Assembly: GCA_039000515.1 (NCBI GenBank)
Contig: JBCFYV010000893.1
Span: 1 to 64,000 of the forward strand
DNA from: Timema cristinae
Lineage: Eukaryota > Arthropoda > Insecta > Phasmatodea > Timematidae
DNA length: 64,000 nt
Direction of reading: 5' to 3'
Shown piece by piece: positions 23,676-37,096 of this stretch; position 1 is the first letter of the stretch; each line of letters starts with the position of its first letter. The notes beneath the pieces are model-generated. The model saw only the letters and a list, made by a program, of their open reading frames with translations. It searched no databases and was not told the origin of the DNA. Made by a program: the position numbers and the translations under genes.

Positions 23676-26460
23676 AAGTATAATAATATTATTAATGTTT
23701 AACGCCATCGACAAATCTAGGTCATTAGGGCTTGAAATATTTTCAAACCTAATAAAATCCCCATAGGGAACGCGATCAACATATCCCCATCTGAGACCTC
23801 ATAGGAGTGCTCAGTTGATATTGGTATTACTTAAGTGTTACAATGCTACAAAACCAAAGAGTATCACTCACATAAAAAGTCAAAACATGTTAAAATGATA
23901 ATACGTTTTAAAAAGAAAATACCCATGTTAACTTGTATTAACAACTGTTACAACGATAACATATGAGCTCATATTCCAAAAAGAGCCACTTTCTAAAAGT
24001 GCCTCAAATGCATTAAAAGTCGTGAGTCTAAAGCCGGAGTACAACACATAACTCTATCCGCACTATCGGTAAATAAAAACAAACGTAAGACACCTTTTCA
24101 ACTAAAAAGCCAGAGGCTCGGGGAGTTTGTGATCACAAAGTGGGATGACACTAAGAGGAGTAAAATCTACACTGGGTGGATCCTATCAGTAAAACAATAT
24201 GGGTCCATGATGTTGGACCGACGCAGGAGTACTCGTACAGTGACTCTCTCTTCTAGACTTGTATAGAGAGGGACGAAACCACCGTCCCTGATGGAGCGCA
24301 GTTGTTTGAGAGGAGTCGATCCCACTGCTCGTGCCAGGTGCGTCAGTATCACGCGAACATAACTTCGGTCTAAAACATGACACCAGACTCGCTAGGAGGC
24401 AGGAGTGCCGCACGCTCCTTGGGGCTGGTCCGCGTTCATTTCTGAAAGATGGCGTGTCAGGAATCCCAGCAAAAAGGGAGGGTGCTTCATGAATCCAATT
24501 TTTAAAAATTGGTTATGAATCCTTTCTGCACGAGAGGATTCCTCGAGTAGGAGTGGACAATGAACAGCGCATCATGGATTCGTGCTGAGAGGAGACCCGG
24601 TGACTACTTCGTAAACACAACACAAAGAATTAAAAATGATAAATTCGCTGTACTAAGATGGTTCAATCGGTAAACCAAAATTAAAATGGATCCTTCACAC
24701 ATAAGCATCATCACGGCTGACTCAGATTTAGAGCCTCTGGTAGATGCGTCAAATCCTCGTGAATGGAGTGGAGAGGAGGGCTCGTTAAAATTTCTATATC
24801 AAAGTTTGGTGGTCGTTTAGGGACTTGGCAAGTCAAAAATGGGATTTCGGAGGCGTATTTTCCTAGGGAGAAAATCGACATGAGTGATGTGCGGGATAGC
24901 CTATTGGCAGGACTATCCCCAAGTGTCGAAAACAGAAAGCATTCGGATCCCAAGGCCTAGTACTACGCCATGTAGTTTCCATTACAAGACCCGGTAAGGG
25001 GATGAACTACAGGCGGAAGCAAATTATTGGCTGAAATGAGTTTCGACACGTAAGAGGCAGGGTAAGACGCCGGTAAGGAAAGAGGGGGCTCCGGCGACAG
25101 CACAAGATGCTGCGACTGGACTGTACGAAACGCACAGTAGCCAGTCGTATTGCAGCATGGTGTAACGCTATCGAGCTCTTTAAACGCGAGGTCTCGCGGA
25201 ACATATACAAACTGCGTAACTAAAGTTTTGTCTCACCAAGGTTTAGAGACGATCAAGGTTTCCATGTCAGCACCCCATGACGCGAACACTTAACCTTTAT
25301 AGTAAATTCAGCTTCTAATACACTCGCTTCAGGTTTTGATTGGGGGATCCAAGTTAGTTTAAATCCGAATAAAAAGTCCCAGGAACTTACGTCTCGGGAG
25401 AAGGTAAACAACGTTGTTCATTCAAATATTGGGGGCTGGCTGAATTCACGTAATTATGGAAGGGACGACACAGTGTTTGGCCGCAGAGAACGAAAGCCAT
25501 TAGAGATGCCAAACCATAGATGTTTGCAGCGAGTTGTATCTGTCGTTCGCCCTGTGGAGAATTGGAGTTGGGGGAATGCAAAAATTGCGTAGTATCCACA
25601 CAAGAACAAAGACGGACAGGTTACGTGCGCAGTTGTCACGATGCTATTTATCGCGCTAGGAATATAAGTAGTCTTAAATATACTCTGAGGCACCATTTTT
25701 TTGAATAAAAATCATGGATAGGAGTATATTCTAAACTTCCCGGACGTGTCTATCAGACTAAAAATTAGATATAAAAATAGGGAGGTTCCCGGAACCCCCA
25801 ATTAAAATGGTTATAAAATGCGTACAGAGGTGGTGTGTAAGCCTTTCCAAATAAAAAGACAGCAAGAGGTGAGATTATGGAGGGAAGGTACGAGTGCTGT
25901 ATCAAGGGAACTAAGGTGATCCCGTGTATCGGTTACGGCGAAAGCCACATAGATCTAGGAATAGTAGCTTGGGATTCTCGATAATCTAATTTTTTTTTTA
26001 ATTGATCATTTTTTAATTTTTTGCCTAACATAGTTAAGGGCTATGGACTATAAATTAGTTGCTTACTTATCTCTTGCACATTTTCTTATCTAGGTATACC
26101 GGTTGCTTGCCTCCACGTGTTGGGAATTGAGAGATTCTCAAACGCAATTGTAGAGTTCTAAGCGGAAGCGTCCGCGGGGGACAGTTGGCGAAATTTCGTA
26201 AAGGATATCGTCCCCACCAAGGCCAGAAGTTGTCTTGACGTGGGACAGGGCATAGGTAAGTTTCTATAGAAAAGGGGAGATATAATCCCTTCTCCCGATT
26301 TGCCAAAATCATTAGTAAGGCGCTCGATGCTGCGCTATGCACACGAAACTCGTTAGAGTAGCTGCAGTGTGAAATAGCGGCGAACATCGCGCCACTACTT
26401 TGGCAGACTCATATGGGAGGAGACAACGTGATCCGTTAGACATGAGTGCGGGTATATTAT
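23676..26460 (-). mobile_element. LINE A1, cut at the palindrome centre, left arm
   Basis: This is an I-like LINE on the minus strand: tail taataatattattaa at about 23,682, then 3' UTR, RNase H, RT, and the region between endonuclease and RT at the centre. The last recognisable bases (gggaggagacaac... gacatgagtgcggg, 26,417-26,450) match about 58,950-59,000 of copy D. The element has no 5' end here because the sequence turns back on itself. Mirrored at 26,485-29,355. Confidence 0.72.
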
Positions 26461-26484
26461 AACTCTCACCGCACCAAGTCCTAA
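26461..26484. other. Centre of the giant palindrome
   Basis: About 25 nt (ctctcaccgcaccaagtcc and neighbours) separate the minus-strand LINE A1 text from its plus-strand copy. The left arm reaches about 30 nt deeper into the LINE than the right arm does, so the turn is not a perfect hairpin. I compared it by eye with a hairpin adapter and saw no convincing match. Confidence 0.55.
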
Positions 26485-29355
26485 GTTATTGTTTTCCCCT
26501 ATGGAGGTCGCAATGTATTGGGCTCGATGTTCGCCGCTATTTCTAGCACTGGCGGTACTATAGAGTTCGTGTGATAAGCGCAGCATCGCGAGCGCCTTAT
26601 ATTGAATTTGGCCGACGTGGGGGGCAGGATTCATAACTCCCTTTATAAAGGAACCTTCTCGCCTAGTCCAGGGGGCAATACCACCCTTTGGCCTGACCGT
26701 ATCCCATTACGGAATGTTGCGCCAACTGTCCCTAGTGCCGGGGTTCTCTTTGAACTTATCAATGGATGTTTGGGATTCGTCATTCCCAACCCTGTGGAGG
26801 CAAGCAAAACGTTATCTCCTAATATTAAAGTGGAAGGATAAATTCGAGTCCAACTAGTTATAGCACGACTAGGCCTTAATAGTCTGTGTATGCAAAATAT
26901 TAGAGAAAATGATAATACAAGCATTATATGGTATTAGAATCCGCATCTATATCAATATGCAATGTGGCTTTCGCGTAAAACCGATCCCGGTGGATCACCT
27001 TGTTCGCTTGAGCCAGCCAGCTGTGGACGCTGTCCTCCATAATCAGCACCTCATGGCTGTCTTTTTTGATATGGAGATAGGCTTACGACACAATGGCCGG
27101 GTACGGGCATTTTACAAACCATGTTTAATTGGGGGTTCCGGGGGACCTCCCTATTTTTATATTAATTTTAAGTCTGATAGACATTACGGGTAAGGTTAAA
27201 CAACACCGTATCCGATGATTTTATTACAGGAATAATGGGGTGTCTCAGGGTATAGTTTTTTACGCACTTACGATATTCGCTATGCGATAAATAGCATCGT
27301 GGACAACGATGCTGTACCTGTCGTTAAGTCTTTTTGTGGATGACAACGCAATTTATTAGCAGTTATAAGTCTCCACAGGGGTAATGAACGCAGATACAAC
27401 TCGCTGCAAACCATCTTATGGTTGTGGGATTCGTAATGGCTTTGTTCTTGCGGCCAAGACGACTGTCTGTCCACTACAATTAGGATTACGTGTATCAGCA
27501 GCCCCCAATATTTTATGAACAACGTTGTTTTTAACTGTCTCCGAGAACCGTAAGGTTCTGGGACCTTTTTATTCGATTTTAAATAATTGGATCACATCAA
27601 AGACTGAAAGGTGGTTGTATAACGCTAGAATTTATTATAAAGTAGTGAAGTGGTCGTTTGGTTGCTGACGGGAAACCCTTGCTGCGTCTTATAGAGCCTT
27701 GGTGTGAGATCCAAAACTTGCTTCGGCAGTTTTGTAATGGTTCCGCTCGACCCTCCGGCGTTAAAGATGTCGATAGCGTCCACCATGCTGGATTCGACTG
27801 GTACTGGAGCTTTCGTACCAGTCAGTCGCCAGCCTCTGTGGGACGCCGGTGAGCCCCCTCTTTCTTCCGGCGGCGGTCTATACCTCCTGGCTCTTACGTG
27901 TCGGACAACTGATTGCATGCCAAATAATGTTGTCTACCGCCCTTATTTCCATCCCATAACGTGTCTTGTATGAAATATAATGGCGTAGTACAAGGCGGTT
28001 GGGGATCGGATGATATTGTTTTCGACACGTGTGGGATAGTATGCAAAGGCTATCCCCTCATCACCCAGCACAAATCATTTAGTCGAGGTTTTTCTGGAAA
28101 ATCGCCTCGAAATGCTCATTTTGAATCTGCAAGTTCCTAAAGCGACCACCAAATTTGTATATGAGAGGAATTTTAACGAGCTCCCCTCCCACTGCTTTCA
28201 GGATTTGATGCGCATCGCACTGTGGTCACTAAACTTGGAGTTACGTCTCCGTGGCTGTCTGCTGTTTGCTGTGGAAGCGATCCAATTTTATTTTGGTGTA
28301 CTAACTGGAACAAACCAGTTGTTTTTACAGTCTGAATTATATGCATTTTTCACTCTTTGAGTTTTGTTTACCGAAAGTAGTCCCCGTTCTGTCTCATCTG
28401 CGGATTTCCATGAGTGCTCTGTTGGCATTGTCCACTCTCTATCGTGGAATCCTTCTTGCAGAGATTCCGTATCAAATTTTAAAATTATGATTCATTAAGA
28501 CCCGGCTCGCCTTTTGCTGGGGATTCTGGTCACGCAGTCTTTCAGGAATTGAAATGTGCGGGACCAGGTCGGCCAAGGAGGCGTGCGCATCAGCTTGAGG
28601 GAGTTGGGTGTCATGTTTTTAGGACTAAGGGGTTATGTTTCGGAGTGGGGTCTTTTCGACTGGCACGAGCAGTGGGTATCGACTCTGTCAGAACAAGTGC
28701 GTCTCCTATCCAGAGGACCGGTGTTTTTTGTTGCGGAGGCCTTTCTATACGAAGGTTAGAAGAGAGGAGGTCTCGTGACGAGACTCTGCGTCGTCTACAT
28801 CAATGCCCCATAGTTGTTTACTGATAGGGGAATCCACCTAGTGTGTGATTGTGATTTCTCTCTTAGTGTGCACCCACTTTGGTGTGGCTGTGTTCACAAT
28901 TGCCCTATCCGTCTGGCTATTTAATTTAAAGGTGTCTTCGTTTTTTATAGCCCGATAGATGCCGGATGGAGTTATTGGTTTATCCGTTTATCCGTAGGCG
29001 GATCTTTTTAATGCCATTTTGAGTCACTTTTATAAGTGGTTTTTGGAATATTATCTCATATTGAGATCTTTTACCAGTTTTATTTCAATTTCACCTTGTT
29101 ATGTGTCTATTTAATGTATTCATATTAAACATGTTTTGTCCATTTTCTTGGAGTGATACCGTTGTTTATTTTTAGCATTGTGTTTATCACCTTCATTGTA
29201 TACAAGCGCATTGAGCCACCTCTTATGAGTGTACTTCCGATGGTGAATGTTTCTAACATCTTTCCCATATGGGGATTTTATTAGTTGTATTTATCTTTCA
29301 AGGCTAATGACCTAGACTTGTGTCGTGGCGCGTTTAAACAATAATACTAATAATA
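26485..29355 (+). mobile_element. LINE A1, right arm
   Basis: I-like LINE from the region just before RT (about 58,985 of copy D) to its AAT tail (aataatactaataataata, about 29,339-29,358). The RT palm is recognisable (gtctttttttgatatggagat, about 27,058), as are the RNase H-end stretch ctggcacgagcagtgggta (28,660) and the 3' UTR with its ctcatattgag word at about 29,056. Single-base shifts break every frame. Confidence 0.75.
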
Positions 29356-31588
29356 ATACTTTTTATATGAGGGTTGTGGGAGCCTTCCTATTTTTTATCC
29401 TTAATTTTATTGTCAGCACACATTGGGTAAGGTTAAAAACCTATCCGATGCTTTATTCAAGAAATGGGAAGCCCGGGCCAGTCTTTGGAGTGCACGTTGT
29501 TCGCTATAGCGGATAATTAGCTTGTAGACACTGTGCGCTAATGTTGTTCATTGCTTATTGTGGATTGACTGACGCAATTTATTGCCAGTTTATAAGTTCC
29601 CAGGATTAAGGAAGATACGCGTTGCTGTAAACACCCTTATGGTGTGGGATTGTAATGGCTTTCGTGTTCTTGCGGCCAAGACGACTCTCGTCACATCATA
29701 TATTACGCGGAATCCGCAGGCCAGCCCCAATATTTTTAATGCCAAGTTGTTCTATGTCTGAGACTGTACGATTTTGGGACATTTAATTCGATTTTAAACT
29801 AACTTGGATCCCCACATCGCAAAGCCTGAAAGCGAGGAAGTGTTTAAAGCTTTGAATTACTTAAAGTTGTGAGTGGTCGCTTTGGGGTGTGGATCGGCTC
29901 GAAACCTTACCTTGAGCGCCTTAATAGCGCTTGGTGAGATCAACCTTGATTACCGGCGTTTTGTATATGGTTCCGGTAGACCCTCGGCCTTAAAGATGTG
30001 CTCGATAGCGTCCACATGCTGGCATTCGACTGGCTCTGGTTGCTTTTCGTACAGTCAGTCGTCGAGCATCTGTGCGCTCGGTGAACCCCTGCTTTTTACC
30101 TTGCGGTCTTTTCTCCTGGATTCTTACGTGTCGAATCTTCGTTGACGCCAAATAATGTTGCTAACCCGCAGTGTTTAGCCCCTAACCGTGGTCTTGTATG
30201 AAACTAAATGTAGTACAAGGCGGTAGGGATCGGATGCTATCGGGTTTCGAACACGGGTGTGGGATTGTCTGCCAACGGTATCCAATCACCAGGTCGGAGA
30301 CGTTTTCCTGGAAGATACGCTCCGTGACATGCCAATTTGATCTTGCAGTTACTCAGCGACCCCAATACCATTTGTATATGCGAGGCCTTTATTGGAGTCC
30401 TCTCATCGCTCTTCACGGATTTTGAGGCATCTACTTGATGGCTGCTAAATTTGGAGCCTTCGTCGGGATGTGCTTTTTGTTAGTGGAAGGATCAATTTTA
30501 TTTTTGGTGTTTATACACGAAAACCAGTGTTTTTACGGTGACTAATATGCATTTTTAAATCTTTGTGGTTTGTATACCGAAGTAGTCACGTTATGTCTAT
30601 CTGCACGGCATTATGATGTGCTTGTAGGCCATTGTCTCTCTTACTCCTGGAATCCACTGCAGTGATACCATGAGAAAATTTTTTAACATTGATTCATTAA
30701 GCACCGGAGTTTGCTGGTTAGGACCCGTGATTCCCGGCACTGCACAGGGGAAGGCCAGTCAAGGAGGCGACGCTGCTCCGGAGGCGAGTTTGGGAGTCAA
30801 GTTTTTAGATTACAAGGGTTAAGTTCGGAGGTGGAGTGTTACGGCCCTGGCACGAGCAGTGGGTCTCCGACCTCTCTGAACAAGCTGCGGGTCATAGGGA
30901 CGGGTGTCGCGATGGCTCTTTAAACGAAAGTTAGGCATGAGAGGGGGTCATCTTGACGAAGATCCGGTCGGGCATAATTTCTAACCAGGATTTTACTCGA
31001 GGGGATCACCTCAGTGTATGTATATTGCGATGTATCCTTAGTGTGCACTCCATATTGGTGGAGAGTCGCAGATATGCCCCTATTGCCTGTGACTGATTTT
31101 AAAGGTGACCTTTTAGTTTTCATTCCGCGACAGGCCGCTGGACGTTATATAGTTTACTCCTTTTAGCCAGGCGAATCATTTAGTGCCATTTGAGTCAACT
31201 TTTATAAAGTTGTATATGGATTTTATTCATATTGAGACCCTTTTTAACATTTTAGTATACTTTAATGTGTTTGTTTGTAGTTTTTATCATTTTAACAAAA
31301 AAACTTAATAAATAATTATTTCAACATGTTAGTTTTGTCTTTTTATAATATATTGTTTTAATATGTTTGTTTTGTTTTTTCATAAGTGATCACCTGTGGT
31401 TTTTTTTAGCAGGTTCTGTTTCACTCATTGGACTTTGAGGGCCATCTGAGCACTCCTCTTGAGTGTCTCCGGTGGTGAATGTATTATTAATCTCTCTTCC
31501 TATGGAGGCTTGTATTATGTTTTAAATATATTTCAAGGCCTAAGCTCCGATGTGCCGATGGGCCTAAACCACCAAAATTAATATTAAT
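29356..31588 (+). mobile_element. LINE A2, right arm, tandem to A1
   Basis: A second 5'-truncated copy starts immediately after the AAT tail of A1, at the point equivalent to about 59,655 of copy D (agccttcctattttttat at 29,381). It runs through RT, RNase H, the C-terminal zinc region and the 3' UTR to a tail (attaatattaatacta at about 31,576). The head-to-tail pair suggests insertion of one copy at the tail of the other. Confidence 0.72.
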
Positions 31589-32040
31589 ACTAAGTGTACT
31601 GCAGGAAATTGCTCGTTTTACGTCCGGACATCATGTACGCAATCGTCTTTTTCAAGGTAGGGTACGGTTGTCATCCTAAGCCCCTTCTTACAAGTATTAC
31701 CAACCGGCCGCACTTTTACTCGGAGCTCAAGGCAGTGTATCAATATTTAACTAAGGAGCGAGCCGTTGTTAGCTGCCAAGGTCTCAACAGGAGGGGCCGG
31801 CTTCTGTGCCAGGATTTACCGCGGGGAAGGGAAGAAAGAAGGATGTAAGAAGTAATGAAAGAGAAGGTTGAAGAGGAAGAAAGAAAGAGACATGAACAAT
31901 AAAGAGGAAAAAAAGCAAGTGAAAGGAAAGATGTGCTAGGATAGGTTTGTTGCACGAGGTACTCCTGACAGTGCCTCCTTTTAGTGCCTCTTACGATCAA
32001 GACAGGGGTGTTACTGCGGGCTATTTACCCGTCCGAGGGG
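31589..32040 (-). mobile_element. LINE E, 5' UTR fragment, right arm
   Basis: Reverse complement of an I-like LINE 5' end. The conserved words tgcctcttacgatcaagacagg and ggtgttactgcggg (31,985-32,022) are the complement of the ctgcttgtcgtaagaggcg block of copy D. It covers about the first 450 nt of the element and stops where LINE A2 ends. Only the 5' end is present in this arm; the rest would lie beyond the palindrome centre. Confidence 0.72.
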
Positions 32041-35000
32041 GTTTTTTTTTTTTTTACTTCTATCTTGCCTCGAAAGGTCCAAAGAGGAGCATTACACAGT
32101 CGTCCAAACAGTAAAACCAGCCAAAGCAATTTCAATGTAACATGGATTTCTCTACCCATTGCAATAAGGATCCCCGATGAAGAGTATATGGGACTTGCAT
32201 TGCACAGAGGATTATGATTTAACAATCAGTTTTTTCACAGAAAATTTATATGTCCGTTTCCAACTGATTAGTCTTCTTTCCATGCAAACGGACCATGTAC
32301 ATTTTTCTCAGATTGGCTATATAGCCCTCATCTTTATGTTTCCCTTCATTGCCATGAGTATCCCTTCGGTGTATCTTCAATAACCCATTTTCCGCTATTA
32401 CCATGCACATGTTTTTGGCCATTGGTTTATAACATTACCATCTTGATAGTAGGGTTTCCGATAGTCGTCATCTAGATGTGTTCATGGAGAGCACCGGGTG
32501 ATGTTGTGTATGGGCAGTATGCGGTGTCTTCTTCTATTATAGCTTTTGTTTACGAGAAACACTAATGTCTGAATGTATATACAAACCCGCTGTTATTGCT
32601 CACAACCAGAATTGTTGTTCAGCGCTCTGTTTGAGATTTTCATGGTGATTATGAGATATCTATCGTAGCCATTTCGTGTGGTTCGGCCTCTAAATATCCT
32701 GATATCATTTTGAGATTTTATTGGGTCTTGATTTTCTTTTCAGGTTGATATAATTGGAACTATTGCAATGCTTTGCCTCATTTTGTTAGACCTTTTAGTG
32801 GTGACCTGAGTACTGCCCTTCTAGCTGGAATAAAAATTTGTCAGGCTTGGTGACCTAATGGCTGAATGGACAAAGCATTTGACAAAGGAAATAGTAATCG
32901 TATAACTTAATTAAAGAAACCGGATGCTCTTTGTTCAGGAGATATAGTAGCTTGCGAATAAGGGGATGTAGTGTCATCTGGACTGGTCTTCATTTCAAGT
33001 TCCTCAAAACATTCATCAAACCTGTGTTGTTATTGCAAAGGTACAATGGTTAGAGGGTCTCCTTTTGTTTCATGTTGGAGACTCGGCTTGTACACTCTTT
33101 TTCCTGATCCTTTACTCACATTTTATCAATGGTTGGATAGCTTTATGCTTTTGATTGTGTGGAGGACGGTTGTTTTGTCTCTGTGTCCCAATTTCATTAC
33201 CTCATATTCGTATGATCAGCTGCTTTGATTCCTATAATTTTGTGCACGAGTCTTTCTTTGTTCTCTCTTGACACCATGGTGTTTATTACTGTTGGATCAT
33301 TTCTATGTCTGTCTAAATTTGTGGATGTCCAGAGTCACCCTTTGGAGACAGCCTTCTTTCTTGATTATATCTTTCCTTTCTTTCTTGCATTATTGGAAAG
33401 TTGTTGTCGTAATATCTCAGGGATGATCGTTTCTGGTGGATTTTCCACATTATAGACTTTTTTGCTAATCTTCCTTTAAATATCTCTTTTTCCCAGTGTG
33501 GGTCATTCATTCCTATTCAAAAGGATTGGAGCAGATAATCAGTAATAACTCACCAATGTTTTGTATCTCTGATTCGATTATGTTCATCTTTCGATAAACC
33601 ATTTTTCTCTGAGCACGGAAAAGTTGACTTTTATTTCTAGCTGAAGGAAGTGAGTCTATGTTTAACAAGGTAAGGTTTAGAGTTTTGGAGTTTATTATTT
33701 ATGAAGGCGGTATGTGGATTTTTCGGCTGTATCTTTTTGTATTGTCTCTTCTCTCTCTACTCTGATGTTATGATGAATTTCATCATTTTTGCTTTTTCTA
33801 ATCTACAAGGTCGAATAGCATGTTAGTGGGTTCTTTTTTATTTCATTTAGTTCATTTTGTTCGCACTTGGCGGAAGGACCAGGGGGAATGTGATATACAG
33901 AAGAGAACGTATTTGGTACAGTCCCTAGAGGATATTTGTCGTCAATCTCTTAAGGTCAATGTTTTTTCAATTATTGTGGATATCTGAATGGTGCAAGTTG
34001 AGCTATAGCTCGAACAGAATTGGTCTAAAATTTTCTTGGCTGCTGTGTTCTTGCTTCTTTTCTTAGATGTCGTTTTCAATTCTTGTTTCTTTTTTCTTGG
34101 TTTGGTTGGATCTTCCACGTGGAGGTCCATCTTGAAAAACCGTTTATACAGACCATAAATGTGTCTTGCCTCTAGTTCCGTTGTTTTCTGTGAGTTTATC
34201 CATTTTTATTTATGCAGCAATTCTGTTTTTCAGTACGGATGGATAACGGTTTTTTGATCTGGTTAATGAAGAGTATGATCCTTGTACTGGCAAATAAAAA
34301 GACACCGTCACGGGTTGTTTTTTCCTCCATTTTTAAGTGTTATATATTTACTTACTCTGTTGGTTAAATTTAGTACTTCTGTATTATAAACTTATTAAAT
34401 TAAAAAGAGGTTATCTACTAACTGACCAACATTCCGACATAACGTAGCTTCGGCAATGGATCAAATAGTATGTTTGATAATGCAGTGTGGATTGCATTTT
34501 TTGACCACATCTTAGATCGTTAGGTTTGTATGCATGTATAGATTGCGTTTCCTGAGTTTGAAGTCATAATTTAGAGGAAGGTGCGCCCACATGAGAGCAA
34601 GAGTGGGAAAACATGAGCCCAATGGTCAGTGACCCAACAGGATTTAAACCGAGATTTCACTTTAGACCTTGCAGTTCACGAAGATTGATTTAAATGAATT
34701 TTTACAGAAACTTAATTAATCTGGTAATTACACATACCTATTTTCACATGCCACCACATGTAAAATTGGATAAATTAGTTAACTATATTTGGGTTAGCTT
34801 AACTAGGCCTACAAAGTATAATTCGTATAGTTTTAACTACTTTTCTATTATATGACAGTAGGTAATATTTATTATATGCTTGGTGTAGGATATCAAAAAT
34901 TTTTTCTTGTCGTTGCATACATTAAAAAAATATTATTAATTGCTATTATTAATAAAACATATACTTCAAGATATAACTAGATAGTATTTCATTCACTCAA

Positions 35001-35070
35001 TAAATATATTTCACAGTAATAACACAATATTGTAACACTCTTTCTTCTATTACTATGGACTTTCTCACTT
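32041..35070. other. Unidentified spacer between LINEs, right arm
   Basis: Mirror of 18,006-21,028 and the better copy. A T-run (about 32,041-32,055) marks the 5' flank of LINE E. I find no recognisable protein; the open frames at 32,970-33,455 have no motif and no equivalent in the other arm. The last 700 nt (34,320-35,060) are very AT-rich. Two short stretches resemble tRNA control boxes (32,858-32,868 and, inverted, 34,649-34,659), too weak to call. Confidence 0.5.
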
Positions 35071-35989
35071 GCGGGCACGGGGTTTAGCATAGTCTGAGAG
35101 TCCCTGTTTGAGTAAGAAGCGCCTAAAAGGGGATAGGCTTGTGCAGGAGTCCGGTTGTGGGGACAAATATCTCTCTCTTTTTTCACTCATTTCTTTTCAT
35201 ACTTTCCCTTTTTAACTTTCCCTTCGCTTTCTCTACCTTACCTTTTTTTCTTTACACGTTCATCTGCAGGATGGCTTTGGCTTAGTTGACGGACTTGTGG
35301 CAAACTAACGGTTTTCTTGGTTATTATTGGGATACCACTGCCTTGAGCTTCTAAATGAAAGTGGCGGTTGCATACCATAGTAGAAGGCCTTAGGAATGAC
35401 AATAACGGGTTACCTACTTTGAGCAAAGATCGGTTGCGTTATGAGGCCCGAGTAAATTGACTTTCCTACACCACTTGCTGCGCGACTCTGTCTCGGGATG
35501 CTCTATGCGAAGGTTGTCAGTCTAGCGTCTTATATAAACCTCTCGTCGGGACAGTTACAGGGCATATGTGGTGTACCAACTAGGCTCCCTGGGGTCTACG
35601 ATCGAGTCTGTTTGTAGGTTGTTCCAATTACGCCTGGCGATAATGTTGTCGGCTGGAATTCGCCATCCTTCCAACCTGTGGCAACTCATGCCGGTCCCAG
35701 GGGTACTCTTGATAAGAGGTCGGCAAGGGGTTAAGGCGTCCCGCCCTGTTTTGTAACAAAGAGGACGTGGTGAGCCCCAGCCGCTTCTGGTGATCTCCTC
35801 GGTGTGGATTGGAAAGTGAAGACCTGAAACGGTCAGTTTATCCTCGAAAGAGTGCTTATGGAGCCAGGAAATGAGTTCAATACGAAATGCGGTGATGGAC
35901 ATCATGATTCCAGACCAAGACATGACAACAGTCTTATATATAATGGCCATCTCCGAAATACCGTTGAGCAATAGACTCTTTCGGTGCAG

Positions 35990-37015
35990 GTTGGAATCAG
36001 GTTCATCATGTTGGCAAGGGGTCGGTCACTTGTTATGACCTCGATGCGTCAGCATGGCGGATCATTTGAGAGGGCTTTCCTCGATGTACCGAGGTTCCCG
36101 TATCCTTACCAAACGACGGACAAGAGAAAAGGACGGATAAATATATCCTACTTAGGACTATCCTCCAAAGGAGGTTCGAGCGGGTTCATGTGCTCCGAGT
36201 CAGGCCATCGTTCCCAATCCTCCGGCGGCTTTCAAGTGCCAGGAACTTTTGGCCTTTAGCCGCGCTGAGATACCGTGGGAGGCAACCTGGTGCGGATAGG
36301 GAGGTAGGCTCACGACTACACGTTTTGGGGGGGGGTCTCCTAAGTTTGCCTCAACAGCAAGTGGTGACTTCTGCTTGTCTCGGATGAGAACTGGAGGGTG
36401 GCTAGAAAAAAGTCTTGGAGATCCAATGTGCAAAGAAGATCTTATGACAGGCGACGGTATGTAAAGTCAAGCTCGGTTATTTCCGAAATCTATGCGTCGG
36501 AAAGCAGAACCATACTTGCCCAACTACCTTGCGCAGTTATTAGTGCCGATAGCTACCGACACTGTGCAATGTCTTACGCGGAATCAAAAGACAACCAGCC
36601 ACCAATCTATGGTTGGTGCAAAATTAGTACAAGGGGCGAGCCCCGCCGGGTTGACTCCACCATTTTGCCCGAGGAGGCTCTCGGGGAAGGCTCCTGGGGG
36701 GGACACTAATTCCTCTGTGGGGCCCCTCCGAGCCCTCCTCGGGTCCTGACATACCTGTGCGACCGTTTGTCGAGTCGCTAACCCCGATCAGGGAACTGGA
36801 AGCTCGGGATGGTGGTCGGTTACAGGCTGAGTTCGCAAAGGGCGTCCACTGTGCTAGAACTGGCCCCGCAAGGGACGCCGAAAAATTATTTTAAAACAGC
36901 GTCGAAGGCTTTAACCAAGCCTTCGCGTGAGGATTCCCCGGACCTAGTTTACCGGACAAACCCAAGACTCTCTGAGGGGACTGTCAAGAGAGTTGGGAAA
37001 AGCAAGCAGGACTAA
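35990..37015 (+). pseudogene. LINE B ORF1 (gag-like nucleic-acid-binding protein), frameshifted
   Basis: Equivalent to ORF1 of copy D. The upstream part matches DNA around 56,630-56,860 (for example gaccaagaca, ttgttatgacctcgatgcg). The zinc-knuckle region lies at about 36,190-36,390. The Lys/Arg-rich C-terminal region follows (TASKALTKPSREDSPD, about 36,890-36,945). The protein would coat element RNA. No single frame covers it. The proline-rich repeat of copy D is short or lost here. Confidence 0.55.
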
Positions 37016-37096
37016 AAAAGTCTCAATAATTTTTCTTTTTTAAAGATAGTTTTATGGAATTGTGGGATATTAATTAAATTATATATTATTAAATAA

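Larger units (their letters stand above)
1700..26460. repeat. Left arm of a giant imperfect inverted repeat
   Basis: This arm is the reverse complement of 26,485-52,146. Landmark pairs (left and right): 2,000-2,170 and 51,720-51,890; 3,181-3,345 and 50,560-50,730; 7,100 and 46,970; 8,100-8,200 and 45,880-45,990; 11,880-11,980 and 41,940-42,050; 18,010-18,070 and 35,005-35,070; 19,440-19,700 and 33,370-33,620; 20,700-21,020 and 32,045-32,400; 21,030-21,450 and 31,590-32,040; 26,340-26,390 and 26,515-26,560. Coordinates of pairs sum to about 53,060-54,070; the drift reflects indels, including one of about 850 bp. From about 8,100 to 19,900 homopolymers are strongly inflated compared with the other arm. 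Outside 1,700 the flank no longer matches. Confidence 0.9.

Noticed and set aside
32858..32868. A-box-like tggctgaatgg in the spacer as a tRNA gene
   Set aside because: No B box at the right distance, and no cloverleaf; the mirrored arm (near 20,195) differs.
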